The notes beneath the pieces are model-generated. The model was not told the origin of the DNA and searched no databases. It saw only the letters and a list, made by a program, of their open reading frames with translations. The translations under genes were made by a program, and so were the position numbers. 64,000 nucleotides of DNA from Apium graveolens (taxonomy: Eukaryota > Streptophyta > Magnoliopsida > Apiales > Apiaceae): contig NC_133653.1 in the NCBI RefSeq assembly GCF_009905375.1, positions 85,352,079 to 85,416,078 on the forward strand, in the 5' to 3' direction. Of this stretch, positions 13,301 through 26,752 are shown piece by piece (the first letter of the stretch is position 1; every line of letters begins with the position of its first letter).

Positions 13301-13842
13301 AAATTTCATCATTTTAAAATAATTTCTAAAATGTACTTTATAACCGCTTTTAACAAATAACCGAAACAACGTGCGGGTGAAATTAATCCCGAAAATTTCG
13401 AAAATAATTTTAAAATTCTCAGAATATTCCAAACTTAAATAAATATGAGTTTCATAATTTTTAAAGTATTATAGAATTAAATATGGATTTTACAAATAAA
13501 AGCATTCATAAAATCATTTAAAGATAAATAATTAATAAAATATTAATTTCTCAATTTTATAAAATCCTAAAAATAATTATTGTAATTATAAAATCATAAA
13601 AATAATTTTAGAATCATTCCCAATATTTATGCAAATAAATTTGCACTAAATCCACTTTTTGAAAGTGAAAACAATTCAATACGATCCCATAATTAATCGC
13701 GCGGGCAACCGGTACACCATAAATCACATATGGATAATAATCAAACAACACATAGCTGTCAAAACCAACACACATATTTTATGTATTTAATAATTTCCAT
13801 AATTACATAATTAAATAATTCAAAAATACACGAGTCGTTATA
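10321..13842 (-). repeat. 3' LTR (left) of the gypsy element
   Basis: 3522 bp, bounded on the plus strand by TGTGGCGC and GTTATA. It matches 18999-22519 almost base for base, with scattered single substitutions (for example GGGTCAGAAG against GGGTTAGAAG near the edge). It contains a purine-rich open stretch at 12516-12968 that recurs in the other LTR and is not a gene. Confidence 0.9.
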
Positions 13843-13858
13843 TCCTTCCCCCCTTAAA
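13843..13858 (-). promoter_or_regulatory. Polypurine tract of the gypsy element
   Basis: The plus strand reads CCTTCCCCCCTTAAAA directly after the left LTR, giving a sense-strand AAGGGGGGAAGG tract next to the 3' LTR. Confidence 0.8.
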
Positions 13859-16800
13859 AAGATTCTGTCCTCAGAATCTGGTTTAATTACACAAGTGAGG
13901 ATATCTGTCAAGCATATCTGACTCTAATTCCCAGGTAAACCCTTCTACTCAAGGGTTCAAACGTACTCACAATAGGTATGCACTCATTTCCAATTCGTTT
14001 ATTAACTCCTCAGTGGTCTTAATTACATCTAATCCTTTCTGTCGGCATAAGGCATCTGCTATCATACGGATACGCTTATGTAGTTGTTAATGGATTAATT
14101 CAGAATCTTTGGTTAACCTTAGTCACAATTTCATTCTTGAAGACTCAATGTACAGTTGCTTTCCTTCTGAATTTTGGAGAAAAATCATTGGGCATTCCAC
14201 GCAGATTTCCTTATTCTTTGAGTAGCTGAGGATGTTATCAATAAATATAATTCGCTTATTTAAGTATTCCTTATACACCATGATCCTTAATTCCTTATAG
14301 TCACCTGATACACTTGTTATTTCACATAATATCACCAGAGCTTGCAATGCTCTTAACTTACTTTAATCGTAATCTATGATATGTTCTCAGGTGGGATCTT
14401 AAGTTAATCCTTGAGACATAACACACTTCTTAGATAGGTCTCATAGGTAATCAATTCTTTGTAGGGGTCACTTCTTCTTATTCATTGTTTTATTAAATTC
14501 CCGACAATCTGTACATAATCATATAATTTCATTCTCTTTTTTTTCTTTTTTTTTCAACAACAATACTGATACATTTTACGATTCGCTTCTTGTAAAATCA
14601 CTCCTTGGTCTGCCTTGTTCACTAGGCCTCCGATACTTTGTCTTAATTCTTTGACATGTCCAATACTTCCCAGTATATTTTGAAATTCTCTTCTTATACC
14701 TGGTTATCACTATTTTTCTTTAAATTTCCGTATATCTTGACATTTCTTCAATAAATTAAATACTTTATATTGTGAATTTCCTGTGGAATCTCATTTCTTA
14801 ATTTTTCTACTTGTAGCATCCAAGTGTTGGAAGAAAACCTAAGAATATCATAATTGTCCCCCTGAGCGTATGGATTTTCTCTTACTAACTGCTAACCTCG
14901 TGATCCATTATCTTTTCTTGACATCTCCTTATTTTTCCCTTAACATTTCAACTGAAAGGTCATACCATCCATCCTTGCTTCTTTTGGATTATAACCTCCG
15001 ACTTCCAATTCTAACTTCTAAAATTCCCTAGAAAATTCTTCCGGTATAGAGTCTATGTTCGTTATTGCTTTCCTTTATCTTTACTTTTCTTTGTGAATAC
15101 ATACTTCAATCTCTTATGACCCGTATAGGTCCTACACCTTCCTCCATACGTATCATGTTTCTCAATCTTTCAAAGCGAATATTATTACTGTTAATCCCAC
15201 ATTATGAGTAAAATACTTCTGCTCATAAGGTTTCGGTTGTCTGGATGCATATACACTAACTCTATTGTGCTGCATCAACATACATCCTATTCCCTAATGA
15301 GAAGCATCACTAGAAACTACCAAACCTCCTTGATACTTTTAAATTGATAAAATAGGTGCTGAAACCATTCTTTCATTTAACTTCGCAAAACTTTCCTTCA
15401 CCCTTCTCCACTTCACAAAACTTCTTGTTTTTCTTGATTAGCTTCATCAAAGGTATTGCAGTTTTAAAGAATTCTTGCGCAAATTTGCAGTATAACCGGT
15501 TCATGGTAAAACTTCTTACCTTTGCTAGTGCTTTTGATATTTCTTTATTCATAGTCACTTTAATTTCTGCTGGATCTCCTTTGGTCTCCTCCTCTCTGAC
15601 TATTCATGCTTCCTACCATCAAAACTTTCACCTTGTAAACCTTTCATGCAACATCTTTCTTCTTTGACTCCCCAATTGTCATTAAATGCTTCGCATGGTC
15701 CTCCGTTGACTTTAAGTAACATAATTACAACTCATCCAGATATTCCTTAAAGATTATGTCCATAGGTTCAATCTCCAATTGGTAATGCCCAAATCTTAAA
15801 TCAATTTTTAGAGAATACTTTGCTTCTTCTGTTTGATCAACAAATCAGTAGTTCGAGGTAACAGATACTTACTCTTGATAGTAAACTTGTTGAGCTTTCT
15901 TTAGTCGACGCATAATCTCATACTTCCATTTTCTTATTAACAAATTAATACCGGTGTATCTCATGGGATCCACTGGGTTTAATCACTTCTTCTAGCATCT
16001 CTTGCATCTGCTTTGCTAACTCCCTTATTCTAACTGGTGCCATTTTATGTAAAACCTTGGTCACTGGCTTCGTCTCAGGTGCTAAGTCAATCACGAACTT
16101 CATTCCTCTACTTGGAGGAATATCGATAACTCATCTGGAAACATATCCTGAAACTCCTTAATTTCTATTAAATCTTCAAATTTTTATTTGCTTCTGACTT
16201 TTATGTATCCCATAATCACCATAATGCTCATATATTGATCACCGTAATCATTAACAAATTCTTAACCCTCCTTTTTCCTTTATACCTCATCGTACTCTCA
16301 TTTAACGTCTTCAGGACTATCTCTTCATCATGACGGTTTGTCTGGGCATCATGCTTCCATAATTAATCCATTCCTTAGAATAATGTCAAGTCCTCTTGTC
16401 TCCCATGATATCAATTCTTTATAACTTATTGCCAAAAATCTCAATTCCATCATTGGTATTCACTTATGTAACAATTACACGTCCTTGACTTTCTAGTCCT
16501 TTAATCATAATCTTATCAATTTAACAGAGCAATTCGTCATCAACAAAACCTTGAGAGATAAACAATTAAGTTTCTCTCACATCTTTTAATACTTTAACGC
16601 ATAAGGTATTTACCATAATCATCCATGTTATCACGTGCATATTCTGAACAACATATTTCTTAGGAAAATCGCATATTCTCGTCCTCAAAAACGTATTCCT
16701 TATTGGAGTAGATTCCCTTGATTCTTAGTGGATCCCTCACTGGGGCTAGTGATTTGCAATCCTCGCCAGGTGCCATTATTTCCTTCCCATGCATAAGACG

Positions 16801-18980
16801 TAGATGGAACTTCGTCCACTTGATTAGGATACATTGATTTCTGTTTAAAAACCTCTTACATAGAACGACAATACAACGAAACGACTAGAAGGATTCAAAG
16901 TTCAACGAAATTAGAGTTGAAAAGAAAGAAGAACAAGGATTTGAATATAAATGAGACAACCACATTGGTACTTAAGATGGCCAGTCTTTCGTACCATATG
17001 GCATACAACATATGATTAGGTGGCGTCCCACCCGACTCTTCGTCATTCTGACAAAGTGTCTCATCATAACACTGTTTGTCCCAATCAGAAAGCAAAACTT
17101 GAGGGAAGCAAATAAATTTGAAAGGAATGGAATATCTTCCTTTTTGATATCATTATAAAGAATTAAGAAAAAAAATTCATACATTTTTTTTAGGAATTAA
17201 AAAGGAATATACGCGATAATATTGAAGACAAGAACGATACCACTGGTCACCATCCACATTTCATTTGTATTCATCTTTTGAGCTCATTCGATCATATCCC
17301 AATTGCGTCATATAATAACTTTAGAAAGTCCGTTGAAATGTCTTCGCAACCAAGTATTATAATGAATTCTTACTTGCTAAATTTTGCGTCTTTAACATTG
17401 CACTTTCACGTATAATACCTTAACAATTCGATCATAATGGCGTTCCTACCTGGTAACTTCGAGATTCCTCTTTTAATTTGGAATAACCATGAATTGTTCA
17501 GCATAGCGATCCTTTTTGCTAATAATCTTTTTCTTTTGGAAGGGTCTGGAAATCTTTCCAATCTCTTTCGATCACGCCCATGCTCTTTTTAAATCAATGA
17601 ATTCTTTAACTCTAATGGTCTCTGCAACTAGATAAATAATTACTCCATACACGGGTTCTATTTTTAATCTTATCAAACAATACTTGCACCTTACTGTTAG
17701 GAATAATCATCTTCTTCATAATCGCAGGTTACTTCGTTCTTGGAATTAGCAATACTAGGTCTGAAACAACATCTCTTCAGGTAATCCGGGTTTTCTAGCA
17801 AACAAGAAACTCAAGTAGTAACTTAACAACCAATGTTTAAATATTATTTTATTCGAAAAGGCTTTTAGAAATTTGTAAAGGAAAATCTTTTTCAAAAACT
17901 TCTTTAAAAAGTTTGGAAAATCACAAACCTGGTTGTTCTTACTATATGAGTTGGTTGTTGCCCTTCCGACCTATAACAAGGTACCGAATTAAAGAAATGA
18001 TCACATAAAGGTCGGTTCACTTCAATCTACCTTTTCTCCTTCATCGTGTCCACTTAACTTCCTTAATCGACGAAACTTCAATTGTCGTTGCACGTTATCT
18101 TATTCGTAGATTCACATCAAGGCTCCCATACTGGTAATACTCCCGTTAACAACTTTACAATCGTTAAGTGGAACAGACTATCCAATAGTCAACAAGTCGA
18201 CTAATGTCACATCATCTTGTTAAAATATATAACACATCATCATAACACCATTATCTAACTCCAAGAAATCTCCAGATCCATAATCTTCTCTAACTCTCTA
18301 TTTTCAACACTTATCTACTCTATTCCACAAGCTAGTCATGGGTGGCCTAATCACTAATAGCTTCTTGTAACCAGGTAACAGCTATCCTCCGAAACACTTG
18401 AATCTTCTTTCTAAACTTCTTCTCACCTTTATTTATATCTCAATACTCACCATTTACTGCGACTCCCGCAACCATCCTCATAGGTACAATTACTTCATAG
18501 GACAAGTTTTAAACTGAGGGTATAGAATAGGGTGTAGGTTAAACTGAAGAGATACACTCACAACCGAATGTCTAGTAAAACAAGAATACACAAATGGAGG
18601 TTCTTAAATAGGTAGTCTCGTATCAAGAGGTGGTGGAATAGCGTAGAATAGCTTGAAGAGGTATAACTGTTACAACAGAAGGTAATACTATTAATATTGA
18701 CGGAAGAACAAGGTGCAATTCAAATCTGGGAGAAGATGACGATCCTTGAACGGAAAGCTCCAAACGATCAGATGATACCGGGAAATCAGGATCTGCCATT
18801 GTTGTTGTCTGGAAATCACATCGCAAGCTAAGAATCCCGAATCGCAACACGAACCGTGCCGGAGACCTACTATACAGTCGCACTCAACCTCACAACGTCC
18901 TATCTTTATATTCCATATTCCTAATCCTAATCCTCTACCCAGTCCCGACAACTTAGGCTTGTTTCAGTGACTTATAACAT
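13859..18980 (-). pseudogene. Decayed gag-pol interior of the gypsy element
   Basis: No frame is open for more than about 100 codons, yet pieces of chromovirus pol are readable on the minus strand. Around 15890-15960 the reverse complement carries the RT segment that normally reads Met-Arg-Leu-Cys-(Val/Ile)-Asp-Tyr-Arg-Glu-Leu-Asn, disrupted by indels. Around 15240-15540 lies the RT-RNase H connection found in Del/Tekay elements. Gag should lie nearest 18900 but is not recognisable. Many small deletions and frameshifts make this incapable of coding for its own movement. Confidence 0.65.
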
Positions 18981-18998
18981 GTAGCTCTGATACCAACC
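18981..18998 (-). promoter_or_regulatory. Primer-binding site (initiator tRNA-Met) of the gypsy element
   Basis: The reverse complement reads GTTGGTATCAGAGCTAC immediately inside the right LTR. TGGTATCAGAGC is the standard plant initiator tRNA-Met primer site. Confidence 0.9.
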
Positions 18999-21900
18999 TG
19001 TGGCGCCCTCCAAACCCGGGTTAGAAGTTTGGGGTCCACAACACATTCACAATATATAAACCTGTACATAAAATATTAATTGCAATGACCCTGTTTCACA
19101 TAACCACGGATCGCAACAGGTTAAAGTATGAAAACAAGCCACAATCTTAACCTTTATTATAACGTACCAAATCCCAACTAATTTAACTTACAATTGATAT
19201 TAAAATCATTCTTACAATTTGACTATCTCTCTACCGCATGAAGCTTCTGCTAGCTCGATTCAACCCAACTGGAACCTTAGCCCGTACTTTGGACTGAGGA
19301 ACTTTATTATCGTCCATGTTCTTTTCAACTGTAAAATGTATAAAAGAATCGCAAGGGTGAGCTAACTAGCTCAGCAAGTCATAATAGTGATAACTGAGGT
19401 TAAAAAAATGATCAAATGAGATGATTCAAAGGAATCAATTTTCTTTTTAACTCATCATTAGAATTGGATATTCATTTTAAGTTTTAAAAACCAAGGTTAG
19501 GCTGCTGATCAGTCACGCACTAACCCCGAGCAAGCACACAACACTGCTCTAATTACTGGATCCAAGGCACACATTGGCCTAACTTGACCATTGGTATGGT
19601 CTGACCACGAATCTGGTCTGCATATATAAAAACTATCCAATCCTAAAGCAGTTCAATATGATAAACAATATAATTCAATAAAACAAGTTCATAATCAACG
19701 ATAGTTAAACACTTGAATAAAAGCATAAGGAAACTTATGGATATCTCAAGGGGATTTCAGGGTATGTATAAGAAATGGTTTTCAATTTGTAACATCATCC
19801 GGTATTAGGCCAGAAATGATTTTTTCAAGGTATAGTTCTTTGATGTTATAAAGAGTGGTTGCAGTATAAAAGTTTCTGTGTTTTTAAACAATTTTGTTTC
19901 AGTGTTTGGTGTTCGGTAGTTATACTTTTGGGGAGTAGTATCCTATTGGTGTGATTCGATATCTGAGGATCAACAAAAGATGGTTTACAAAGAATAAGGC
20001 CTAAACTCAAGATCAAGAAAGAATCAGGGTTCAAGGGTAAGTGGTTTAAAACACTTGCATTATAAAACAGGAGTTATGTTTAATAATAGTGACATGTTAT
20101 GAAACAGTTCGAAAACATTGGTAATATGTCTTGAAGAAAAGTTCAGAAATACTTGCCTTACAAGGCTTTACAACTATTACTGATCAACTCTGAGCCGACT
20201 CTGCTGCTCAGGTTCTAACGTCCAACCCCTAGCTTCCATTGGATTTCGACTTCGACACTTAGGTCTTTCTGTTGAAACTCTATTGAGCTCGTCAACTGAC
20301 CACATTGTTATCTTTAGTCCATCGTCCACTTTTAGGTTCTCGACTATAACCTACAGGGTCGAAATACCCTACATTAGACGTCTATGTATGCTTGACATAT
20401 CCTCGATACTAATTCTTACCCAACGATATTCAAACCCGACTCGTAATTATGAATATTATAATAACATACACAACAAATAGGGTTCACAATCTCAAAGATC
20501 GGTTCAGTGTTCGTTTTCGAAAAATACATATACTCTTTATTTTACGAAATCAGGGTTATCGATTTGGCAAAATATTTCATAACATCATATAACCAAGTTC
20601 GTATAAAACACACATATATATATACATAGTCACTCGACATCCCGATAATCATCGGATACGTTCCCGTATTTACGTAATTCAGTTTCCCGAAAATCGGGCA
20701 GCGTCTCCTTTGTTTATCGGATTACCCGTCGAATACAATCGACGTCCACAATAACCAAGCAATCATATAGTTAATTCAACACCCACCATTTATAATCCAA
20801 ATTATTCAACAACAATCTCCGTCAAATTTCATAAATCTCAATCACAACCTCGATACACTCTTAATAATCACAATCACTGTAACCGTTCCATTACAATATT
20901 TACAATTAACTAATTTGATCTAGAATAAAAATATAAAACTACTTTTATTTATTTTAAAATATTAGGACTCAGAATTAATTCATCACAGCCCACCATCCGC
21001 TCGTAACGAGTCATTGCGAACGGCGGAAAAATTTTGCGGGTACCCGATTAATTCTCGGGTTTCCAACGCGAAATTCCGCCGATTATTCGAAATATTTCTC
21101 GCACAAAATTTTTATATTTTATTTCACATAACCCAATCAATCAAATTCCTGTAGAAAATCAGTAAAATAATTAAAACGAAACCATCAACACGCGCGTATG
21201 CACGCGCCCAAAACACAGGGCCATAATTCATGGCCGGAAAACACAGAACCAGCCGGACAAAGAGGAAACGAGACACCCACAGCACACACGCTTAACACAC
21301 ACAGCAATACACCCATATATACTTACATGTATATATGTATATACCACAGAATTAAACAAATAAGGCAGGAAATCGAACCCACCCAGCGAACCGCCGGAAA
21401 AAAAATAGGGTCGATGGAAGTAAAGAAACTAGGAGCAGCGATGGTGGCACAACCGGGGAAGAAACCGGGATTAACAGAGATGGGGGTCGCCAGAAAGGGA
21501 AGTACGGCGGCGCCAGAAATAACAGGAAAGGGGGAATCAAAAAGAAAGGAAGAGGGAGAGATGAGACTTGAGAGAGAGATAGGGGAGAGAGGGTACAGGG
21601 TGGGTGTTTGTGTGTTTGTTTTGTTTGTTGTTGTTTTTTTTTAAAATCATCAACAACTACCACGTACACAAATACAGCAACAACCAAGCCTGAGAAGCAG
21701 ACACGTGTCCCGTTATCTCGATTTCTCCAGAAATTCGCGAATAATCGAACCAAGTTGCGAGTAAAATAAACTCGAAAAATTATCAAAATAGTTCTAAAAT
21801 ATCACAAATAATTCGAAGATATTAAAAATAATTTTTTCATAATTTTTAAAGTATTTTTAGAACACAACTTATATCTGTGTTTCACAATTAACGAACCAAG

Positions 21901-22519
21901 CTGCACTTAAAACAAATTCAGAAAATCACGAAAATAATCTTAAACTGTTAGAAATATCCCGAAGTAAATAAAAACGTAAATTTCATCATTTTAAAATAAT
22001 TTCTAAAATGTACTTTATATCCGCTTTTAACAAATAACCGAAACAACGTGCGGGTGAAATTAATCCCGAAAATTTCGAAAATAATTTTAAAATTCTCAGA
22101 ATATTCCAAACTTAAATAAATATGAGTTTCATAATTTTTAAAGAATTCTAGAATTAAATATGGATTTTACAAATAAAAGCATTCATAAAATCATTTAAAG
22201 ATAAATAATTAATAAAATATTGATTTCTCAATTTTATAAAATCCTAAAAATAATTATTGTAATTATAAAATCATAAAAATAATTTTAGAAACATTCCCAA
22301 TATTTATGCAAATAAATTTGCACTAAATCCACTTTTTGAAGGTGAAAACAATTCAATACGATCCCATAATTAATCGCGCGGGCAATCGGTACACCATAAA
22401 TCACATATGGATAATAATCAAACAACACATAGCGGTCAAAACAAACACATATATTTTATGTATTTGATAATTTTCATAATTACATAATTAAATAATTCAA
22501 AAATACACGAGTCGTTATA
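18999..22519 (-). repeat. 5' LTR (right) of the gypsy element
   Basis: 3521 bp and nearly identical to 10321-13842. The sense start reads TATAACGACTCG in both LTRs, where TG would be expected, so the TA start was present in the copy that integrated. Followed by TTAAC (22520-22524), the right target duplication. Confidence 0.9.
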
Positions 22520-22524
22520 TTAAC
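22520..22524. repeat. Target-site duplication (right) of the gypsy element
   Basis: TTAAC, matching 10316-10320. Confidence 0.85.
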
Positions 22525-23365
22525 CTTTAGCCAGACATATTATTCATTTGGATTTAGCAAATAATTTTCTTAAAGAACTGTTTCATATTTAGGTGAAAAA
22601 TAAATTTCATTTCTTATAAAATATGTCATATATATACTAACATTCAGCAAAAAATGTAAAGAATATTTATTAAAAGAGAAGATATTATTTGATGATTACA
22701 AATATTTATTAAGTTATCAAATTTGATTTTGGTCAATTGGTCATACAACTTAGTTCAGTAACCCACCCCTTTTATTTTAAATACATTCAGAAATAAAAGT
22801 TAATTTTTTTAAAAAAAATTTGCATTTCGAATTTTCACCAGCTCTTCAATTTAAGCACTCACATATGTTAAAAAAGAAACGAACATGTTATTCATTTGAA
22901 CTCAGAAAATAGTTGTTTTAAAAAACTGTTTAATATTGAGGTGAAAACTAAATTTGATTAATTACAGAATATGTAAAGAATATAAATTTACTGAGAAGTT
23001 AATTTTTTATTATGATTAAATATATCTATAAATTTATCAAATTTGGAATTTGAGCAATTGACCAGCTCTTCAGCTTGAGCAGTCAGATCATATGTTAATC
23101 TTTAGTCAAACATATTATTCATTTCAATTTATAAAATAATTTTCTTAAAGAACTGTTTCATATATACGTGAAAACTAAATTTGATTTTTTACAAAAAATA
23201 TCATATACATAATAACATTTAGCCATGAAATTAAAAAATATATATTTACTGAGAAGTTATTGTTTTATGATGATGACATTTATGTAATAAGTTATCGAAA
23301 TAGGATATTGTGCATTTGGTCCTACAACTTAGTTCGGTAACCAAGCCCTTTCATTTTAAACACAT
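22520..23365. repeat. Imperfect tandem array, units of about 280 bp
   Basis: Three related AT-rich units begin near 22520, 22865 and 23090, each with an ACATATTATTCATTT-like start. They continue through an ACTGTTTNATAT segment, and the first and third end in ACAACTTAGTTC(A/G)GTAACC. The gypsy element inserted at the edge of the first unit. A diverged copy of the unit's end recurs at about 50760-50830, downstream of the second RPA-like gene. No coding potential. Confidence 0.6.
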
Positions 23366-23392
23366 AAACGAATTAAAAACTTTTCGCAAGTA

Positions 23393-23405
23393 GCTCTGAT
23401 GCCAT
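23393..23405 (-). other. Stray copia primer-binding site outside the left LTR
   Basis: The reverse complement reads ATGGCATCAGAGC, one mismatch from the initiator tRNA-Met primer site, and the homology to the internal site at 30040-30052 continues about 35 bp further out. A primer site should lie only inside the 5' (right) LTR, so a piece of a second element's interior is present here. Confidence 0.75.
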
Positions 23406-25099
23406 TGAAGGGTTTTTAGCACATAAACACAGCGAAAACGTAAATTTAAATCTTAAAAAAAACCAAAACCCTTCGCAGGATCCATGCGAAAAATAATATT
23501 TAATTCGTAGTTCAGTATGTTTACGTTAAGAAGCTTTACGTTAATGGAAAGATGGAGGTATTTAATGGCGATCCAAAAATGATGAACGGAGATCCTTAGC
23601 AGCTGTTCCTCAAGTGTGAAGCACTCCACCGGTATCCACCAAGAAAACGATGTAATGAAGGAGGAGGAGATGGAGAGAATTAGGGTTTTGTAAATCTTTT
23701 TGGTTTAGACAAAAATAGGGTTTATAATAGTATATTTATAGGAAAAATTTTCAGGCGAAAATTTTCCCATAAAATATTATTATTATTAACCCTTTATTAT
23801 TCTCACTAATAATTAAAACACCTTTTAATTATTAATCCTTTTTCTAAACTCTTTAGAAATAATTCTCTCACTTGATTTAATTTCCAAAAATTAAATTCTT
23901 AATTAATAATATTAAGAACCTTTTCTTAATTAATTTATAATCAATTAAATCTCATTTAATCAATTATTAAATTTGCCAATTAATTATTTATTTCATAAAT
24001 AAATAATTATCAGCCATTATTAATTAATTCCTCCACCATTAAATCATTCTCTTTTATGGTGTGACCCTGTAGGTTCAATATTAAGCCGGTAGTAGAAATA
24101 AATAATAATAAAACTATTTTATCATTATTTATATAAATTCTCTAATTTATTAAATATGATTAATTATTCTACATCGTGAGGGATACTTCTCAGCATATCG
24201 CGACTATCCGGATAATACGAATTCACTGCTTAGAATACCAAGAACCTATTCAGTGAGTAGTTACCGTAAAATTAATTCCTTCTACCCTGTAATGTCACGA
24301 TTAAATACAAGGCATGGAACTTGTGTCAAGCCTATCTTATTTAATCACTTGCTTTCCCATTCACTATGCTTAGTTCTATTTAATGTAAATTAGAAACTCC
24401 TTTCTAATTTCATTCACTCTGGCCAGAGATTCCTGAACTAACATAAGTGGATCAGTATGGAACATTCTCTTCCTACACTGGAAGGGGTTGATCCTTTATT
24501 GATCATACACTATCTTCGTGTACAAATTCCTATACCCAGTAGAGCCCTTATAATTATCCCTTGAGACTAAGAACTAAACCAAAGCATAGTTCAGTGTACA
24601 CAAGATGACTATGATGACCTCAAGTCTAAGGATACTTGTACAACTATCACTATGTGAACAACTGCTGACACGTGAGTGAACTCCATCAGTTGTTCAACTG
24701 TGTGTGTCATGTTCAGTGAACTTATTCTATAATAAGCACCTACATACTAGCTATAGTGTCACCACACAAATGTCTATGAGAACAGACATCCTTCATAATG
24801 AAGCAAGCATAGTATGTACCGATCTTTGCGGATTATTAATTAGAAGTTAGTAATCCTACGACCAGGAACTATTTAAGTTTAGAGTTATCATCTTTTAGGT
24901 CTCATTATTATGATCTCATCACAATCCATAAAAAGCTTTACTCTAAACTGTGGTATATCTTATTTAAACATTTAAATAGATAGAGCCCGCAATAAAAACA
25001 AAACAAGCCTTTTATTAATATCAATGAAATCAAAACAGATTACATAAAAGTTATTCCTAAATCCTTATACATGATTGGACTTAGGACATATCTCTTTCA
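23406..25099 (-). repeat. 3' LTR (left) of the copia element
   Basis: 1694 bp, plus-strand ends TGAAGGG and CTTTCA. It aligns along its whole length with the split right LTR; one difference is a short AT indel near 24167 / 41925-41940. Confidence 0.9.
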
Positions 25100-25109
25100 A
25101 TCTCCCACT
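25100..25109 (-). promoter_or_regulatory. Polypurine tract of the copia element
   Basis: Plus-strand ATCTCCCACT, sense AGTGGGAGAT, directly before the 3' LTR. Confidence 0.85.
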
Positions 25110-25113
25110 TGTA

Positions 25114-26583
25114 CTAAAGCCAATCACTCTGGTATCTAATACCCATCTTGTCTTTATGATGATCAAAGTGACTCTGAGAAAGTGGCTTTGTGAGTGGGTC
25201 TGCTACGTTGTTATGTGTGTCAACTCTCTCGACGTTGACATCTCCTCTTTCAACAATCTGAATTGCACCACCATTCAGAGTAAACACGTACCCTGACATG
25301 GATTTGCTATCACTTTCTGATTGAAAACTAGAGTCAGTATAACCCTCTATTTTCAACTCAGATTCACCACCAAAAACAAGAAAAATGTCCTCAGTTCTTC
25401 GCAAGTACTTAAGGATGTTTTTCACTGCTTTCCAGTGGTCTTCACCTGGATTGGACTGATATCTGCTCGTCACACTAATTGAATAAGCAACATTAGGCCT
25501 TGTACACAACATCGCGTACATGATAGATCCTATTGCTGAAGCATAAGGAAGCTTACTCATACACTCCCTTTCCTCAGGTGTCTTAGGAGACATTTTTTCG
25601 GAAAGGGACACTCCATGGCTTATCGGTATGAGACCTCTTTTGGAGTTTTCCATGCTAAACCTTTTAAGCACTTTCTGGATGTATGTACCCTGGATAAGAC
25701 CTATCATTCTTCTAGATCTATCTCTATAGATCTTCATACCGAGTATGTAGGATGCTTCTCCCAAGTCCTTCATGGTGAAGTTCTTTGATAGCCATACTTT
25801 GACTGATTGTAGCATCGGTATATCATTTCCTATAAGAAGTATGTCATCCACATATAATACAAGAAATGTTACCGCGCTCCCACTAACCTTCTTGTAGACA
25901 CATGGTTCATCTATGTTTTTGATAAAACCAAACTCTTTGGTTGTCTCATCAAAACGGATGTTCCATCTACGAGAAGCTTGCCTTAAACCATATATGATTC
26001 GCAACAGCTTACACACTAGGTGTTCATTTCCCTTGGAAAGAAAACCCTCTGGCTGTGTCATATACACTTCCTCCTCAAGTTCCCCATTGAGGAAGGCCGT
26101 TTTCACGTCCATTTGCCAGATCTCATAGTCGTAGTAAGCAGCAATCGCAAGCAAAATCCAAATTGATTTTAACAGGGCTACAGGCGAAAAAGTTTCATCA
26201 AAGTCAATCCCTTGCCTTTGTTTGAATCCTTTTGCCACGAGCCTGGCCTTATAGGTCTCCACCTGGCCATCTGCTCCAATCTTTCTTTTGTATACCCACT
26301 TGCACCCAATAGGCTTAACACCTTCAGGCGCCTCAACCAGAGTCCATACTTGGTTGGTATACATAGATTCCATTTTGAATTTCATGGCACTATGCCATTT
26401 CTCTGAGTCAACACTACTCATAGCCTCATTATAGGTCACAGGGTTGTCATCATCAATGATTGACAACTCATTGTCATTCTCAATGACAAGGCCATAATAC
26501 CTCTCAGGTTGGCGAGACACTCTGCCTGTCCTACGAATGGGCTGTTCCACAGAAGGTTGTTCAGTCTGAACAGGTGTTTCCAC
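25114..26583 (-). pseudogene. Copia reverse transcriptase and truncated RNase H
   Basis: A 489-codon open frame on the minus strand. Most of it is a copia RT (RVT_2 family): the finger region with GCKWVYKRK, the QMDVKTAFLNG block and the active site YVDDILL (about 25840-25860). RNase H starts normally (GYTDSSFQ) and then, at about 25250-25265, jumps to the C-terminal stretch that includes DPLTKPLSQ. About 80 residues, including the later catalytic acidic residues, are missing without loss of frame. The upstream integrase lies in another frame, so at least one frameshift separates them. RNase H activity is not expected. Confidence 0.85.
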
Positions 26584-26752
26584 TTGATCCGTAGTAGTTT
26601 GTGCTTCTTGAACTTCATCAAGTTCAATTTTGCTCCCACTGTTTCATTCAAGGATAAACTCATTTTCCAAGAAGGTAGCATGTCTAGAGATAAACACCTG
26701 ATGATCGGTGTAAAAGTAATACCCCAAAGTCTCTTTAGGATATCTCACAAAA

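Larger units (their letters stand above)
10321..22519 (-). mobile_element. Ty3/gypsy (Del/Tekay-like) LTR retrotransposon with a decayed interior
   Basis: A complete 12.2-kb insertion: two LTRs of about 3.52 kb, a 5-bp duplication (TTAAC), a primer site matching initiator tRNA-Met inside the right LTR, and a purine tract inside the left LTR. These place the element on the minus strand with its 5' LTR on the right. The 5.16-kb interior has no long ORF but keeps recognisable, heavily indel-broken RT and RNase H sequence. The LTRs are nearly identical, so the insertion is much younger than the interior looks. It was probably moved in trans as a non-autonomous element. Confidence 0.85.

Noticed and set aside
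22520..23365. Tandem repeats considered as a CRISPR-like or centromeric satellite array
   Set aside because: Only three diverged units of about 280 bp, with no short repeat-spacer pattern; plant nuclear context.
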